From: JBFWVD01 sp050246915
Lineage (GTDB): Bacteria > Actinomycetota > Acidimicrobiia > Acidimicrobiales > Ilumatobacteraceae
Reading direction: 5' to 3'
Length of the DNA stretch: 64,000 nucleotides
NCBI GenBank assembly: GCA_050246915.1
Contig: JBFWVD010000002.1
Span: 89,220 to 153,219, forward strand
Both the position numbers and the translations under genes were made by a program. Of the stretch, positions 34,670 through 45,464 are shown piece after piece (within the stretch, counting starts at the first letter, position 1; every line of letters starts with the position of its first letter). A model generated the notes under the pieces. That model saw only the letters and a program-made list of their open reading frames with translations. It ran no database searches and was not told where the DNA came from.

Positions 34670-35091
34670 ACCACGTTCATATGGCCGCGGCGAGTCGACC
34701 AGCAAGCGTCTTAACGAAAACTCTGCGCGGCTCGTGCGCAACGCGGTACACGCGGCGTTTGCCGGCCCGCCGCATGGCGCGTGAACGAAACGAGAAGCCT
34801 TGACGTCCGGCCGCAAAGGGATCGCAAAGGGTGTTGCGGCTCCGTGCCCGTGTTCGCAAGCTGCCGTCAGTCGCCCTGGTGGGCGATGCGGACGAGCGGA
34901 GGTGGATGTGTCTGACGTCCTGATGATCATGGTCGTGTGTGCCTTCTTCCGCATCGCGACGTTGTACGTGCGGTTGTGTGATCGAGTCATCGGTCCTGAC
35001 CCGTTGGAGAACGAGCCGGACGAGCCAGCGGTCGGTGCCCACGATCGTGTGGCGGGCCACATCGATCACGACGCTCGAGTGGGGGTGGATC
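34670..35091. promoter_or_regulatory. Control region between the DUF4118 gene and the kdp operon
   Basis: A 420-base stretch with no convincing gene. It contains a locally AT-rich patch (cttaacgaaaactctg around 34709-34725), which stands out in this GC-rich window and could be a promoter or KdpE-binding area, and a perfect hairpin TCGCCC-tggt-GGGCGA at 34871-34886. Open frames through it run out of frame into kdpF or far upstream of the DUF4118 gene and have no family resemblance. I could not match it by eye to the ydaO (c-di-AMP) riboswitch. Confidence 0.4.
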
Positions 35092-35193
35092 GTGCTGTAC
35101 GCGTCGGTCGCTGACAACTGGGTCGGGCTCGGCATCGCCGTGTTGGTGATCGCCTTCCTGGTGCTCGTGTTGGTCTTCCCGGAGAGGTTCTGA
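35092..35193 (+). CDS. kdpF: Potassium-transporting ATPase small subunit KdpF
   Basis: About 33 residues from a GTG. A single hydrophobic helix (LGIAVLVIAFLVLVLVF) ends in the PERF motif shared by KdpF proteins. KdpF is a lipid-like helix that stabilises the KdpABC complex in the membrane. Its TGA overlaps the ATG of kdpA (TGATG). The exact start is uncertain because an in-frame extension without a start codon precedes it. The position before kdpA and the C-terminal motif make the call. Confidence 0.8.
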   Translation: MLYASVADNWVGLGIAVLVIAFLVLVLVFPERF

Positions 35194-36956
35194 TGTCTGG
35201 CCCTGCGCTGTTCCAACTCGTCGCGCTCATCGCGTTGCTGGCCGCGACCATCGGTCCGCTGGGGCGCTACATGGCCAAGGTGTACCAACAGATGCCGGAG
35301 GATCCGGCGCCCGGCGAGCGGGTCTTCGGGCCGATCGACCGAGCGATCTACCGAGTGTGCGGCATCGACCCGAAGCGGGAGCAACGGTGGAACGTCTATG
35401 CGCTGTCGCTCTTGGCGTTCAGTTTCGTCTCCGTCCTCGTGGTCTATGCGGCGCAACGGTTCCAAGGGGCACTGCCGCTCAACCCGAACGATCGCGCTGG
35501 GGTGAACCCGTGGGGCGCGTTCAACACCGCGGTGTCGTTCGTGACCAACACCAACTGGCAGTGGTACTCGGGTGAACAGACGATGAGTCACCTGACGCAG
35601 ATGCTTGCGCTGACGGTGCAGAACTTCGTGTCGGCCGCGGCCGGTATGGCTGTTGCTGTCGCCATCATCCGGGGGATCGCGCGGAAGAACCGCCGCACGC
35701 TCGGCAACTTCTGGGTCGATCTGGTCCGTTCGACGACGCGCATCTTGATGCCGTTGGCCCTTGTGTTCGCCGTGTTCTTCGTGAGCCAGGGCGTGATCCA
35801 GAACTTCAAGGGATCCACTACTGCGAAACGGATCGATCAGACGGTGCAGATCACCGACGCCGACGGTGTCAACGTCGCGGCCGATCCGGTGCAGAACATC
35901 GTGGGGGGTCCGTTCGCCAGCCAAGAAGCGATCAAGGAGCTCGGCACCAACGGCGGTGGCCCCCTCAACGCCAACTCTGCGCACCCGTTCGAGAACCCCA
36001 ACGCGTGGACGAACTTCTTCCAGATCTACCTGTTGCTGCTCATCCCGTTCTCGTTCACCGTGGCGTTCGGCTACATGGTCGGCTCGAAGCGCCAAGGCCG
36101 CGTGCTGCTCGTGGTGATGATGGCGCTGTGGTTGGTGTCGGTGATCGGAGTATCGCTTTCCGAGCAGTCCGGCAATCCCAAGCTCGATTCGCTCGGTGTG
36201 AACCAATCGGCTTCGTCGCAACAGGTCGGCGGGAACTTCGAGGGCAAAGAGGTCCGGTTCGGCGCGGGGACATGCGGTCTCTATGCCGGTTCGACCACCA
36301 GTACGTCGACCGGTGCCGTGAACTGCATGCACGACAGCCTCACGCCGCTGGGAGGAATGTTCCCGCTCATCAACATGAAGCTCGGTGAGGTGTCGCCCGG
36401 TGGCGTCGGTGTCGGGCTCATGGGCATGTTGATCAATGCACTCCTCGCCGTGTTCATCGCCGGGCTCATGGTGGGACGCACACCGGAGTTCCTCGGCAAG
36501 AAGATCCAGGCCGCGGAGATGAAGCTCGTGGTGCTGTACACGATCGCCATGCCGCTCGCGGTACTGGGGTTCGCGGCGGCGACCGTTCTCATCGGCACGG
36601 CCAAAGGCGCGGTGCAGAGCCAGGACGCCCACGGGCTCACCGAGACGCTCTACAACTTCGCGTCGGCCGGCAACAACAACGGCTCGGCGTTCGGATACGT
36701 CGGGACCGGATCGCACTGGTACACGATGAGCATGGGCCTGGCGATGATGGCCGGTCGCTTCTTGCTCATCATCCCCGCGCTGGCCATCGGCGGCTCCCTG
36801 GTGCGCAAGCAACAGGTTCCGGTCACCTCGGGCACCTTCCCGACGGACAGTGGATTGTTCTCCGGGTTGCTGCTCGGCGTCGTCGTCATCGTCGCCGGCT
36901 TGACCTTCTTCCCCGCCTTGGCCCTCGGGCCCATCCTCGAGCATCTCTCGCTGTAG
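35193..36956 (+). CDS. kdpA: Potassium-transporting ATPase subunit A
   Basis: 587 residues, full length. The ten-helix KdpA fold carries the selectivity-filter loops: TNTNWQWYSGE, GTNGGGPLNANSAHPFENP, the third-repeat loop ending in GGMFPLINMKLGE, and SAGNNNGSAFGY. It is the K+-selective channel-like subunit of the high-affinity Kdp pump. A loop in the middle (about residues 325-375) is longer than in the E. coli protein and contains two cysteines. The start overlaps kdpF, and kdpB follows after 13 bases. Confidence 0.96.
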   Translation: MSGPALFQLVALIALLAATIGPLGRYMAKVYQQMPEDPAPGERVFGPIDRAIYRVCGIDPKREQRWNVYALSLLAFSFVSVLVVYAAQRFQGALPLNPNDRAGVNPWGAFNTAVSFVTNTNWQWYSGEQTMSHLTQMLALTVQNFVSAAAGMAVAVAIIRGIARKNRRTLGNFWVDLVRSTTRILMPLALVFAVFFVSQGVIQNFKGSTTAKRIDQTVQITDADGVNVAADPVQNIVGGPFASQEAIKELGTNGGGPLNANSAHPFENPNAWTNFFQIYLLLLIPFSFTVAFGYMVGSKRQGRVLLVVMMALWLVSVIGVSLSEQSGNPKLDSLGVNQSASSQQVGGNFEGKEVRFGAGTCGLYAGSTTSTSTGAVNCMHDSLTPLGGMFPLINMKLGEVSPGGVGVGLMGMLINALLAVFIAGLMVGRTPEFLGKKIQAAEMKLVVLYTIAMPLAVLGFAAATVLIGTAKGAVQSQDAHGLTETLYNFASAGNNNGSAFGYVGTGSHWYTMSMGLAMMAGRFLLIIPALAIGGSLVRKQQVPVTSGTFPTDSGLFSGLLLGVVVIVAGLTFFPALALGPILEHLSL

Positions 36957-36969
36957 GAGCGCAGTTCCC

Positions 36970-39096
<2,127 letters not shown>

Positions 39097-39097
39097 C

Positions 39098-39679
39098 ATG
39101 CGTGTGTTCATGAGGCAACTCCGCCCCGCCGTCATGGCGCTGCTGTGCGCCACCGTCCTCACGGGCGTCGTCTATCCACTGGCCGTCACGGCCATCGGAC
39201 AAGTGGCCTTCGGCCACGAAGCCGAGGGCTCGCTCATCGAGCGAGACGGAGTCGTGGTCGGGTCCGAACTCCTGGGGCAACCATTCGCCGACACCAAGTA
39301 CCTCCATCCACGGCCTTCGGCGGCCGGTGCGGGCTATGACGCCCTGGCTTCGAGTGGCTCGAACCTCGGGCCGACCAACACGGTGCTCCTCGACGCCATC
39401 GCCCAGCGAGTCATCGACTACCGGTCCGAGAACAACCTGCCCGACACGGTCTCGGTGCCGGTGGATGCGGTCACCGCCTCGGCCTCGGGTCTCGATCCGC
39501 ACATCAGCGTGGCCAACGCTCGGCTCCAGGCGCCACGGGTGGCGCAGGCGAGGTCCATCCCTCTCGACGAGGTGCTCGCCGTCATCGACGCCGCGACCGA
39601 GGATCGGCCGCTGGGTTTCCTCGGCGATCCCGGTGTCAACGTTCTCGATGCGAACCTGGCGCTCGACGCCAAGCGGTAG
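39098..39679 (+). CDS. kdpC: Potassium-transporting ATPase subunit C
   Basis: 193 residues with one N-terminal membrane helix (LRPAVMALLCATVLTGVVYPLAVT) and the KdpC periplasmic-side domain: GSELLGQPF, YLHPRPSAAGAGYDALASSGSNLGPTN and VTASASGLDPHISVANA, all family signatures. KdpC bridges KdpA and KdpB and raises ATP affinity. The ATG follows the kdpB stop after one base. Confidence 0.96.
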   Translation: MRVFMRQLRPAVMALLCATVLTGVVYPLAVTAIGQVAFGHEAEGSLIERDGVVVGSELLGQPFADTKYLHPRPSAAGAGYDALASSGSNLGPTNTVLLDAIAQRVIDYRSENNLPDTVSVPVDAVTASASGLDPHISVANARLQAPRVAQARSIPLDEVLAVIDAATEDRPLGFLGDPGVNVLDANLALDAKR

Positions 39680-39688
39680 AACAACGTC

Positions 39689-42271
39689 ATGGCACGTGGG
39701 ACGTTGCGGGTGTACCTCGGCGCGGCGCCGGGCGTCGGCAAGACCTTCGCCATGCTCGCCGAAGGTCATCGGCGAGCAGCTCGCGGCACCGATGTCGTGA
39801 TCGGGATCGTGGAGACACACGGTCGTGCCAACACCATCGCGCAGGTCGGAGATCTCGAGGTGGTTCCTCGGCGGCGGCTCGAACATCGAGAGACGACGTT
39901 CGAGGAGATGGACATCGACGCCATCTTGGCCCGCAAACCGCAGGTCGCGCTGGTGGACGAGTTGGCCCACACCAATATGCCCGGCTCACGCAACGTGAAG
40001 CGCTGGCAGGACGTCGACGAGTTGCTTGCCGCGGGGATCAATGTGATCACCACCGTCAACATCCAGCACCTCGAGTCGCTCAACGACGTGGTGGAGACCA
40101 TCACCTCGGTTCACCAGCATGAGACGGTGCCCGACAGCTTCGTGCGCAGCGCGGATCAGATCGAGCTGGTCGACATGAGCCCCGAAGCGCTCCGCCGTCG
40201 GATGGCGCACGGCAACGTCTACTCGGCTGACCGCATCGACGCCGCGCTGGGCAACTACTTCCGCGCCGGGAACCTCGGCGCGTTGCGCGAGCTCGCGCTG
40301 TTGTGGGTGGCCGATCGAGTCGAAGACGCCCTCGACACGTACCGCGATCGTCACGACATCACGGCAACCTGGGAGACACGAGAGCGTGTCGTCGTGGCGA
40401 TCACCGGTGCGCCCGGTGGCGAGGCGCTCATCCGTCGTGCCGGTCGAATTGCCTCGCGGGCGCGCGGCCAACTCATCGGGGTGCACGTCCACTCCGGCGA
40501 TGGATTGCGAGAAGGCACGGCCGCCGACCTGGCTCGCCATCGCGATCTCGTCGTCGAGCTCGGAGGCCGCTATCACGAGGTTCCCGGCGATGAGGTGGCC
40601 CGCGCCCTGGTCGACTTCGCGCGGTCGGTGGAGGCCACCCAGTTGGTCCTCGGCGCGAGCGGGCGCTCGCGCATGGCCGAGTTGGTGCGGGGGTCGATCA
40701 TCTCCGACACGATCCGCGCCGCAGGAGGAATCGACGTCCACGTGATCGCCGCGCGCGACGAGTCCCCGGTCGGTCTGCCTCGACCGCACCTGCGGTTGCA
40801 CAGCCTGCCGTGGCGTCGTCAACTCGCCGGGTGGGCAGTGGTGCTCGTCGGTCTGCCGTTGATGACCGTGTTGGCGACACACACCACCGAGCACCTCACG
40901 CTGGCCACCGACCTGCTGTTGTTCCTCACGCTGGTCGTTGCCGCGGGAGCGATCGGCGGACTGCTACCAGGCCTCGCGGGCGCCGTCGTCGCATCGCTCC
41001 TCGCCAACTTCTTCCTGGTCGAACCGGTACACACGTTCACCATCGGCGAGACCGAGAACCTCATCTCGCTGGCGGTGTTCATCGCGGTGGCTGCGGTCAC
41101 GAGCGGCTATGTGCAGCTCTCGGCCCGACGCACCGCTGAGGCCCGTCGGGCCTCAGCGGAGGCAGAGGCCCTCGCGCGCACAGCAGCGACGTTGGTCGCC
41201 GCCCCCGATCCGTTGCCGCTGCTGGTGGAGCAGGTCCGATCGACCTTCGCGCTCGATGGTGCCGCGGTCATCCACGCGGGGACATGGGAGCCCATGGCGC
41301 TGGCCGGAACGATGCCCACGATGGACTCGACCGCGGGGCCCACCACGGGACCGGCGACGACGGTGCTGCAACTCGACGAGCGCGGCGACGTGGTGCTCGC
41401 CCTGTGCGGAGGGCGACTCACCGCCGACGATCATCGAGTGCTGCGGGCGTTGGCCGATCAGCTGTCGGTGGCCCGGGCCGCCGGTGAGTTGAAGGCCGAG
41501 GCGGTTCGCGCCGAGGATCTTGCCGAGGTCGACCGGGCTCGCACCGCGCTGCTGCAGGCGGTATCGCACGATCTGCGCACCCCGCTCGCCTCCATCAAGG
41601 CATCGGTGAGCTCGCTGTTGTCCAAAGAGGTGTCGTTCCCCGCCGAGACGCGCCACGAGTTCCTGGTGACGATCGATTCGGAGATCGATCGACTCGCACG
41701 GCTGGTCGGCAACCTGCTCGACATGAGTCGCCTCCAGGCCGGAGCGATCAGCCTGCAACTGATGGGGGCTGACGTCGCCGACATCGTGTCAACCGCACTT
41801 GACAGCTTGGGTGATCCGCCCGATCCGGTGGTCGTGGCCATTGCGAGCTCGCTGCCGGTGGTGCGGGCCGATCCGGCGCTGCTCGAGCGCGCCTTGGCCA
41901 ACGTGCTGGCCAACGCGGCACGTTTCGAGCCCGAGGGATCGGCCGTCGTGGTGCGGGCCCTGCAGCTCGGCGACTGGGTCCACATCAGCGTGGCCGATCA
42001 CGGGCCCGGCATCGACGAAGATCAGCGAGCGCGTGTGCTGCGGCCATTCCAGCGCGCCGGGGACAACCCGGCCGATGGCGGCGTAGGTCTCGGTCTCGCC
42101 GTGGCATCGGGGTTCGTGCGGGCCATGGGCGGCGACCTCGTCCTCGACGACACGCCCGGAGGAGGATTGACCATCGTGATCGAGGTCCCGGTGATGGACG
42201 GTTCGCAGCCCGAGCAGGCGCTTGCCGCGCCTGCGCTGGGAGAGGTGGCGCGGCGAGAGGTGGCGCGATGA
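39689..42271 (+). CDS. kdpD: Potassium/turgor sensor histidine kinase KdpD
   Basis: 860 residues. In order: the KdpD N-terminal domain with Walker A GAAPGVGKT (11-19) and the VDELAHTNMPGSRN segment; a universal-stress-protein domain (about 230-355, VVAITGAPGGEAL); DUF4118 with four membrane helices (about 375-475, FLVEPVHTFTIGE); a GAF-like region; and HisKA with the phospho-accepting H627 in VSHDLRTPLASIKAS, then an ATPase with the GLGLAVASGFVRAMGG box. It responds to low K+ or turgor and controls KdpE, whose gene overlaps by four bases (ATGA). Full-length and intact. Confidence 0.96.
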   Translation: MARGTLRVYLGAAPGVGKTFAMLAEGHRRAARGTDVVIGIVETHGRANTIAQVGDLEVVPRRRLEHRETTFEEMDIDAILARKPQVALVDELAHTNMPGSRNVKRWQDVDELLAAGINVITTVNIQHLESLNDVVETITSVHQHETVPDSFVRSADQIELVDMSPEALRRRMAHGNVYSADRIDAALGNYFRAGNLGALRELALLWVADRVEDALDTYRDRHDITATWETRERVVVAITGAPGGEALIRRAGRIASRARGQLIGVHVHSGDGLREGTAADLARHRDLVVELGGRYHEVPGDEVARALVDFARSVEATQLVLGASGRSRMAELVRGSIISDTIRAAGGIDVHVIAARDESPVGLPRPHLRLHSLPWRRQLAGWAVVLVGLPLMTVLATHTTEHLTLATDLLLFLTLVVAAGAIGGLLPGLAGAVVASLLANFFLVEPVHTFTIGETENLISLAVFIAVAAVTSGYVQLSARRTAEARRASAEAEALARTAATLVAAPDPLPLLVEQVRSTFALDGAAVIHAGTWEPMALAGTMPTMDSTAGPTTGPATTVLQLDERGDVVLALCGGRLTADDHRVLRALADQLSVARAAGELKAEAVRAEDLAEVDRARTALLQAVSHDLRTPLASIKASVSSLLSKEVSFPAETRHEFLVTIDSEIDRLARLVGNLLDMSRLQAGAISLQLMGADVADIVSTALDSLGDPPDPVVVAIASSLPVVRADPALLERALANVLANAARFEPEGSAVVVRALQLGDWVHISVADHGPGIDEDQRARVLRPFQRAGDNPADGGVGLGLAVASGFVRAMGGDLVLDDTPGGGLTIVIEVPVMDGSQPEQALAAPALGEVARREVAR

Positions 42272-42966
42272 CGCGAGTTCTGGTCGTCGATGACGAACCG
42301 GCGCTGTGTCGAGCGCTCGCGGCCAACCTCAAGGCGCGTGGTTACGACGTCGACATCGCCGGCGATGGGGGCGACGCGCTGAACCTGGCTGCTGCCAAGC
42401 ACCCTGATGTCGTGTTGCTCGACCTGGGCCTGCCGACCATGAGCGGCCTCGAGGTGATCGCCGGGTTGCGCGGTTGGTCGAGCGTTCCCATCATCGTGCT
42501 CAGCGCGCGCGAGACCGAGCAGGACAAGGTGGCCGCGCTCGATGGGGGCGCCGATGACTACGTGACGAAACCGTTCGGAATGGACGAGCTCATGGCCCGG
42601 GTGCGCGCTGCGGTGCGCCGTGTGGAGCCAGCGGTCGAGTCCAGCGTCGTGCGCTGTCGGGCGTTCACCATCGACCTCGCGGACAAGACCGCGACGCTGT
42701 CGAACGGGGAGTCGGCCCGGCTCACTCCCACCGAGTGGCAGGTCGTCGAGCAGTTGGTTCGCCACGCCGGTCGTCTGGTGACCCAGCGTCATCTCGTCGA
42801 GCGGATCTGGGGGGTTCCCGGATCGGCCGATGCCAGCTTGATCCGCGTCCACTTGGCCCACATCCGTCGCAAGCTCGAACCCGATCCGACTCGGCCTCGG
42901 TACTTCCTCACCGATGCGGGGCTCGGGTACCGATTCATCGCCGATGAGCCAGCCACGCCGACCTGA
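42268..42966 (+). CDS. kdpE: KdpE response regulator
   Basis: 232 residues. The receiver domain has the acidic pocket VVDDE (7-11), the phosphorylation site D52 in VLLDLGLP and K101 in VTKPFG. The C-terminal winged-helix OmpR-type domain ends with SLIRVHLAHIRRKLE and FLTDAGLGYRF. Phosphorylated by KdpD, it activates kdp transcription. The start overlaps the kdpD stop, so sensor and regulator are translationally coupled to the pump genes. Confidence 0.96.
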   Translation: MTRVLVVDDEPALCRALAANLKARGYDVDIAGDGGDALNLAAAKHPDVVLLDLGLPTMSGLEVIAGLRGWSSVPIIVLSARETEQDKVAALDGGADDYVTKPFGMDELMARVRAAVRRVEPAVESSVVRCRAFTIDLADKTATLSNGESARLTPTEWQVVEQLVRHAGRLVTQRHLVERIWGVPGSADASLIRVHLAHIRRKLEPDPTRPRYFLTDAGLGYRFIADEPATPT

Positions 42967-43040
42967 TCGCGTTTGATCACCGCACCATTTTCCCGACTCG
43001 GTGCCGATGAGTTTTCGGGCCCCGATCGGTATAACAGGGC

Positions 43041-43448
43041 ATGACAGCTGACAAGCCAACTCCCACCACGGTGTCCAGCATCGGCGTTGCCATGTTCACG
43101 GTTGCCGACCAGGATGCCGCGCTGGCCTTCTACACCCAGAAGCTCGGGTTCGAACTGCGCGCCGACATCCGCTTCGGTGACAACGACGAACACCGATGGC
43201 TCGAGGTGGCGCCCCCGGGATCAACGGCGCGTCTGGCCCTGAACCCGCCCATGGGTGGTCAGCCCGGCGGCGGTGGGATCGGTATCGAGACGCCCGACGT
43301 GTGGGCCGAGCATCGCCGCCTCACCGAGATCGGCGGCGTCAGCATCCATTCGGAGCCGATGACCGTGCCGGGCGCGCCGTTGCTGTTCATGATGAGCGAT
43401 CCGGACGGTAACCACATCGCCGTGGTCGAGGCTCCTGCCGGGAGCTGA
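43041..43448 (+). CDS. VOC-family (glyoxalase/dioxygenase superfamily) protein
   Basis: 135 residues with the paired beta-alpha-beta-beta-beta modules of the vicinal oxygen chelate fold: VAMFTVADQDAALAFYTQKLGFELRADIRFGDNDEHRWLEVAPPG and LLFMMSDPDGNHIAVVEAP. Putative metal ligands include the E of LEVAPP and the E of VVEAP, but the first His is not in the usual place. Substrate unknown. A TATAAC hexamer at 43030-43035, five bases before the ATG, is a good -10 and implies a leaderless transcript. Confidence 0.87.
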   Translation: MTADKPTPTTVSSIGVAMFTVADQDAALAFYTQKLGFELRADIRFGDNDEHRWLEVAPPGSTARLALNPPMGGQPGGGGIGIETPDVWAEHRRLTEIGGVSIHSEPMTVPGAPLLFMMSDPDGNHIAVVEAPAGS

Positions 43449-43554
43449 CCGCCAAGTCCGCCACGCCGCTTCAGCGCACCGTGAAGGGCTCCCGGCACCA
43501 CCTCGTCCCGGTCCGCCTTGATCGCTGTGAACCGCTGGCCCGTACGATCTCGCC

Positions 43555-43998
43555 GTGCCCACGCGACGGTTGATCGGTCTGGCCCTCATCTGCGGTCTGG
43601 CCATCTTGGTGGCGGGGATGATCCAGCTGTTCCGATTGCAGGGCGCCAAGGACTCGACCGAAGCGAGAGCGATCGGCGTTTCGACCGATGTCGATGGCGT
43701 CACGGCCGTGGTGACGAATGCGACCAAGAGCGATGACGGGCTCTTGCTCGAGGTCGAAGTGACCTCGGGCGATGCAGGGATCGACGATCCATCGGTCGGT
43801 TGGGGCGTGCTCGATCGGGGACGCGTCGTCACCATGGCGTCAGCTACATGCGAACCGGAGGCGAAGCTCGCTCCCCGAGATCGGGCGAAGTGCACGCTGG
43901 CATTTGCTTCAGGTCGCACCGAACTGGACGATCTCATAGCGGCGTATCGCTATGGGAACGCCACAGCGAACTGGGTACTCGTACGCCCAGGATCGTGA
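43555..43998 (+). CDS. Single-pass membrane hypothetical protein
   Basis: 147 residues from a GTG start that lies six bases after a TACGAT hexamer, so probably leaderless. A hydrophobic segment at residues 6-26 (LIGLALICGLAILVAGMIQLF) anchors the protein; the rest is predicted to face outside and looks like a small beta-sandwich with two cysteines (C99 and C113 approximately) that could form a disulfide. No recognised family. It precedes the lpd-E2-lipBA operon but is separated from it by a palindrome and a new promoter. Confidence 0.65.
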   Translation: MPTRRLIGLALICGLAILVAGMIQLFRLQGAKDSTEARAIGVSTDVDGVTAVVTNATKSDDGLLLEVEVTSGDAGIDDPSVGWGVLDRGRVVTMASATCEPEAKLAPRDRAKCTLAFASGRTELDDLIAAYRYGNATANWVLVRPGS

Positions 43999-44001
43999 CA
44001 A

Positions 44002-44031
44002 CCCGTGATCGTGATCACGGGCCGGTAGCCT
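44002..44031 (+). promoter_or_regulatory. Perfect palindrome and -10 element upstream of lpd
   Basis: CCCGTGATC-GT-GATCACGGG (44002-44021) is a perfect 9-bp inverted repeat, followed five bases later by TAGCCT (44026-44031), a plausible -10. The palindrome covers the expected -35 position, as an operator would. It could instead act as a terminator for the gene ending at 43998, but there is no T-run. Confidence 0.5.
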
Positions 44032-44062
44032 GTACTCCACTTGTCTGGTTGAGGAGAGAAGC

Positions 44063-45463
44063 GTGGCGGACACTTACGACGTCGTCGTGATCGGCGGAGG
44101 GCCAGGAGGGTACGCAGCGGCGCTGTATGGCGCGTCGGCTGGTCTCACCGTGGCTCTGGTGGAGAAGGACAAGGTCGGTGGCACCTGTTTGCATCGCGGA
44201 TGCGTGCCCGCCAAGGCATTCCTCGAGACCGCGGCCACCTATCGCCATGTGCACGAGGCATCGCAGTTCGGCATCAACTCGAGCGCTCCCACCGTCGACT
44301 TCGCGGTCAGCCAGGCCCGCAAGCAAAAGGTGGTCGACGGTCTGTGGAAGGGCCTGTCGGGCCTGATCAAGAGTCGCAAGGTGGTGCAATACGCCGGTAT
44401 CGGATCGCTCGGTCCGGATCGCACCGTCACCGTGACGAGCGTCGACGGTTCCACCGCCAAGATCAAAGGTGAGTCGGTCATCCTCGCTGCGGGTTCGGTG
44501 CCGCGCACCATCCCGGGCTTCGAGCCCGATGGTCGCTACATCATGACCAGCGACGAAGTGCTCATGCTCGATCGTCTGCCGGCATCGGTCGCAGTCATCG
44601 GTGGTGGCGCCATCGGATGCGAGTTCGCGTCGACCTTCTCCGACCTCGGCGCCAGCGTCACCATCCTCGAAGGCCTGCCCAAGATCCTGCCGGGGTGCGA
44701 TGGTGATGTCGCCAACGTGGTGGTGCGCTCCTTCGGCAAGCGTGGCATCGCCATCAAGACCGGCGTGAAGGTCACCGGGCACACTCCGGGTGCGACGACG
44801 ACCACGGTTCATTTCGGTGAAGGCGAGACGCTCGACGTCGAGGCGGTCATCGTCTCGGTGGGGCGTCGGCCCTTCAGCGATCAGCTCGGTCTGCTCGGCA
44901 CGTCGGTGCGGCTCGACCCACGGGGATTCATCGAAGTCGACGAGTGGTGCCGCACCCACGAGCCCGATGTGTACGCGCTCGGCGACGTCATCGCCACGCC
45001 GCAACTCGCGCATGTCGGCTATGCCGAAGCCATCTGCGTGATCAAGCAGATCCTCGGTGAGGGCACTGTTCCGGTCGCCTATGACAAGGTGCCGTGGGCC
45101 ATCTACTGCCATCCCGAAGTGGCGTTCGCCGGTCACAGCGAGGACTCGGCGAAGGCCGCAGGGCTCGATGTGATGGTCTCCAAGCACCAGTTCCGCGGCA
45201 ACAGCCGCGCCCAGATCATCGGTGAGCTCGATGGACTGGTGAAGGTCATCGCCCTCCGTAACGCCGATGGCACCCCCGGCACGGTGGTCGGTGTGCACAT
45301 GGTGGGCCCGTGGGTCACCGAGCAGCTCGGTGCGGGCTATCTGGCCGTCAACTGGGAAGCAACCGTCGAAGAGGTGGCGCACTTCTTGCAGCCGCATCCG
45401 TCCCTGTCCGAATTGTTCGGTGAGTCCATGCTGGCGCTCACCGGGAGGAGCCTGAACGCCTGA
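44063..45463 (+). CDS. lpd: Dihydrolipoamide dehydrogenase (E3)
   Basis: 466 residues from a GTG with a strong GAGGAGAG ribosome-binding site. FAD-binding GGGPGGYAAALYGA, the redox-active disulfide motif GGTCLHRGCVPAK, the NAD-binding VIGGGAIGCEFASTF and the C-terminal interface His-Glu in HPHPSLSE-type sequence (QPHPSLSELFGE) are all present. It reoxidises the dihydrolipoyl group of the E2 subunit with NAD+. It is followed one base after its stop by the E2 gene and then by the lipoate synthesis fusion. Confidence 0.96.
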   Translation: MADTYDVVVIGGGPGGYAAALYGASAGLTVALVEKDKVGGTCLHRGCVPAKAFLETAATYRHVHEASQFGINSSAPTVDFAVSQARKQKVVDGLWKGLSGLIKSRKVVQYAGIGSLGPDRTVTVTSVDGSTAKIKGESVILAAGSVPRTIPGFEPDGRYIMTSDEVLMLDRLPASVAVIGGGAIGCEFASTFSDLGASVTILEGLPKILPGCDGDVANVVVRSFGKRGIAIKTGVKVTGHTPGATTTTVHFGEGETLDVEAVIVSVGRRPFSDQLGLLGTSVRLDPRGFIEVDEWCRTHEPDVYALGDVIATPQLAHVGYAEAICVIKQILGEGTVPVAYDKVPWAIYCHPEVAFAGHSEDSAKAAGLDVMVSKHQFRGNSRAQIIGELDGLVKVIALRNADGTPGTVVGVHMVGPWVTEQLGAGYLAVNWEATVEEVAHFLQPHPSLSELFGESMLALTGRSLNA

Positions 45464-45464
45464 C

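Noticed and set aside
34670..35091. ydaO-type c-di-AMP riboswitch before kdp
   Set aside because: Context is right, but I could not identify the conserved core; only a covariance search could settle it.
34800..35114. 104-codon plus-strand frame before kdpF
   Set aside because: It runs out of frame across kdpF, has no ribosome-binding site, and only a short hydrophobic patch; kdpF explains the end of the region better.
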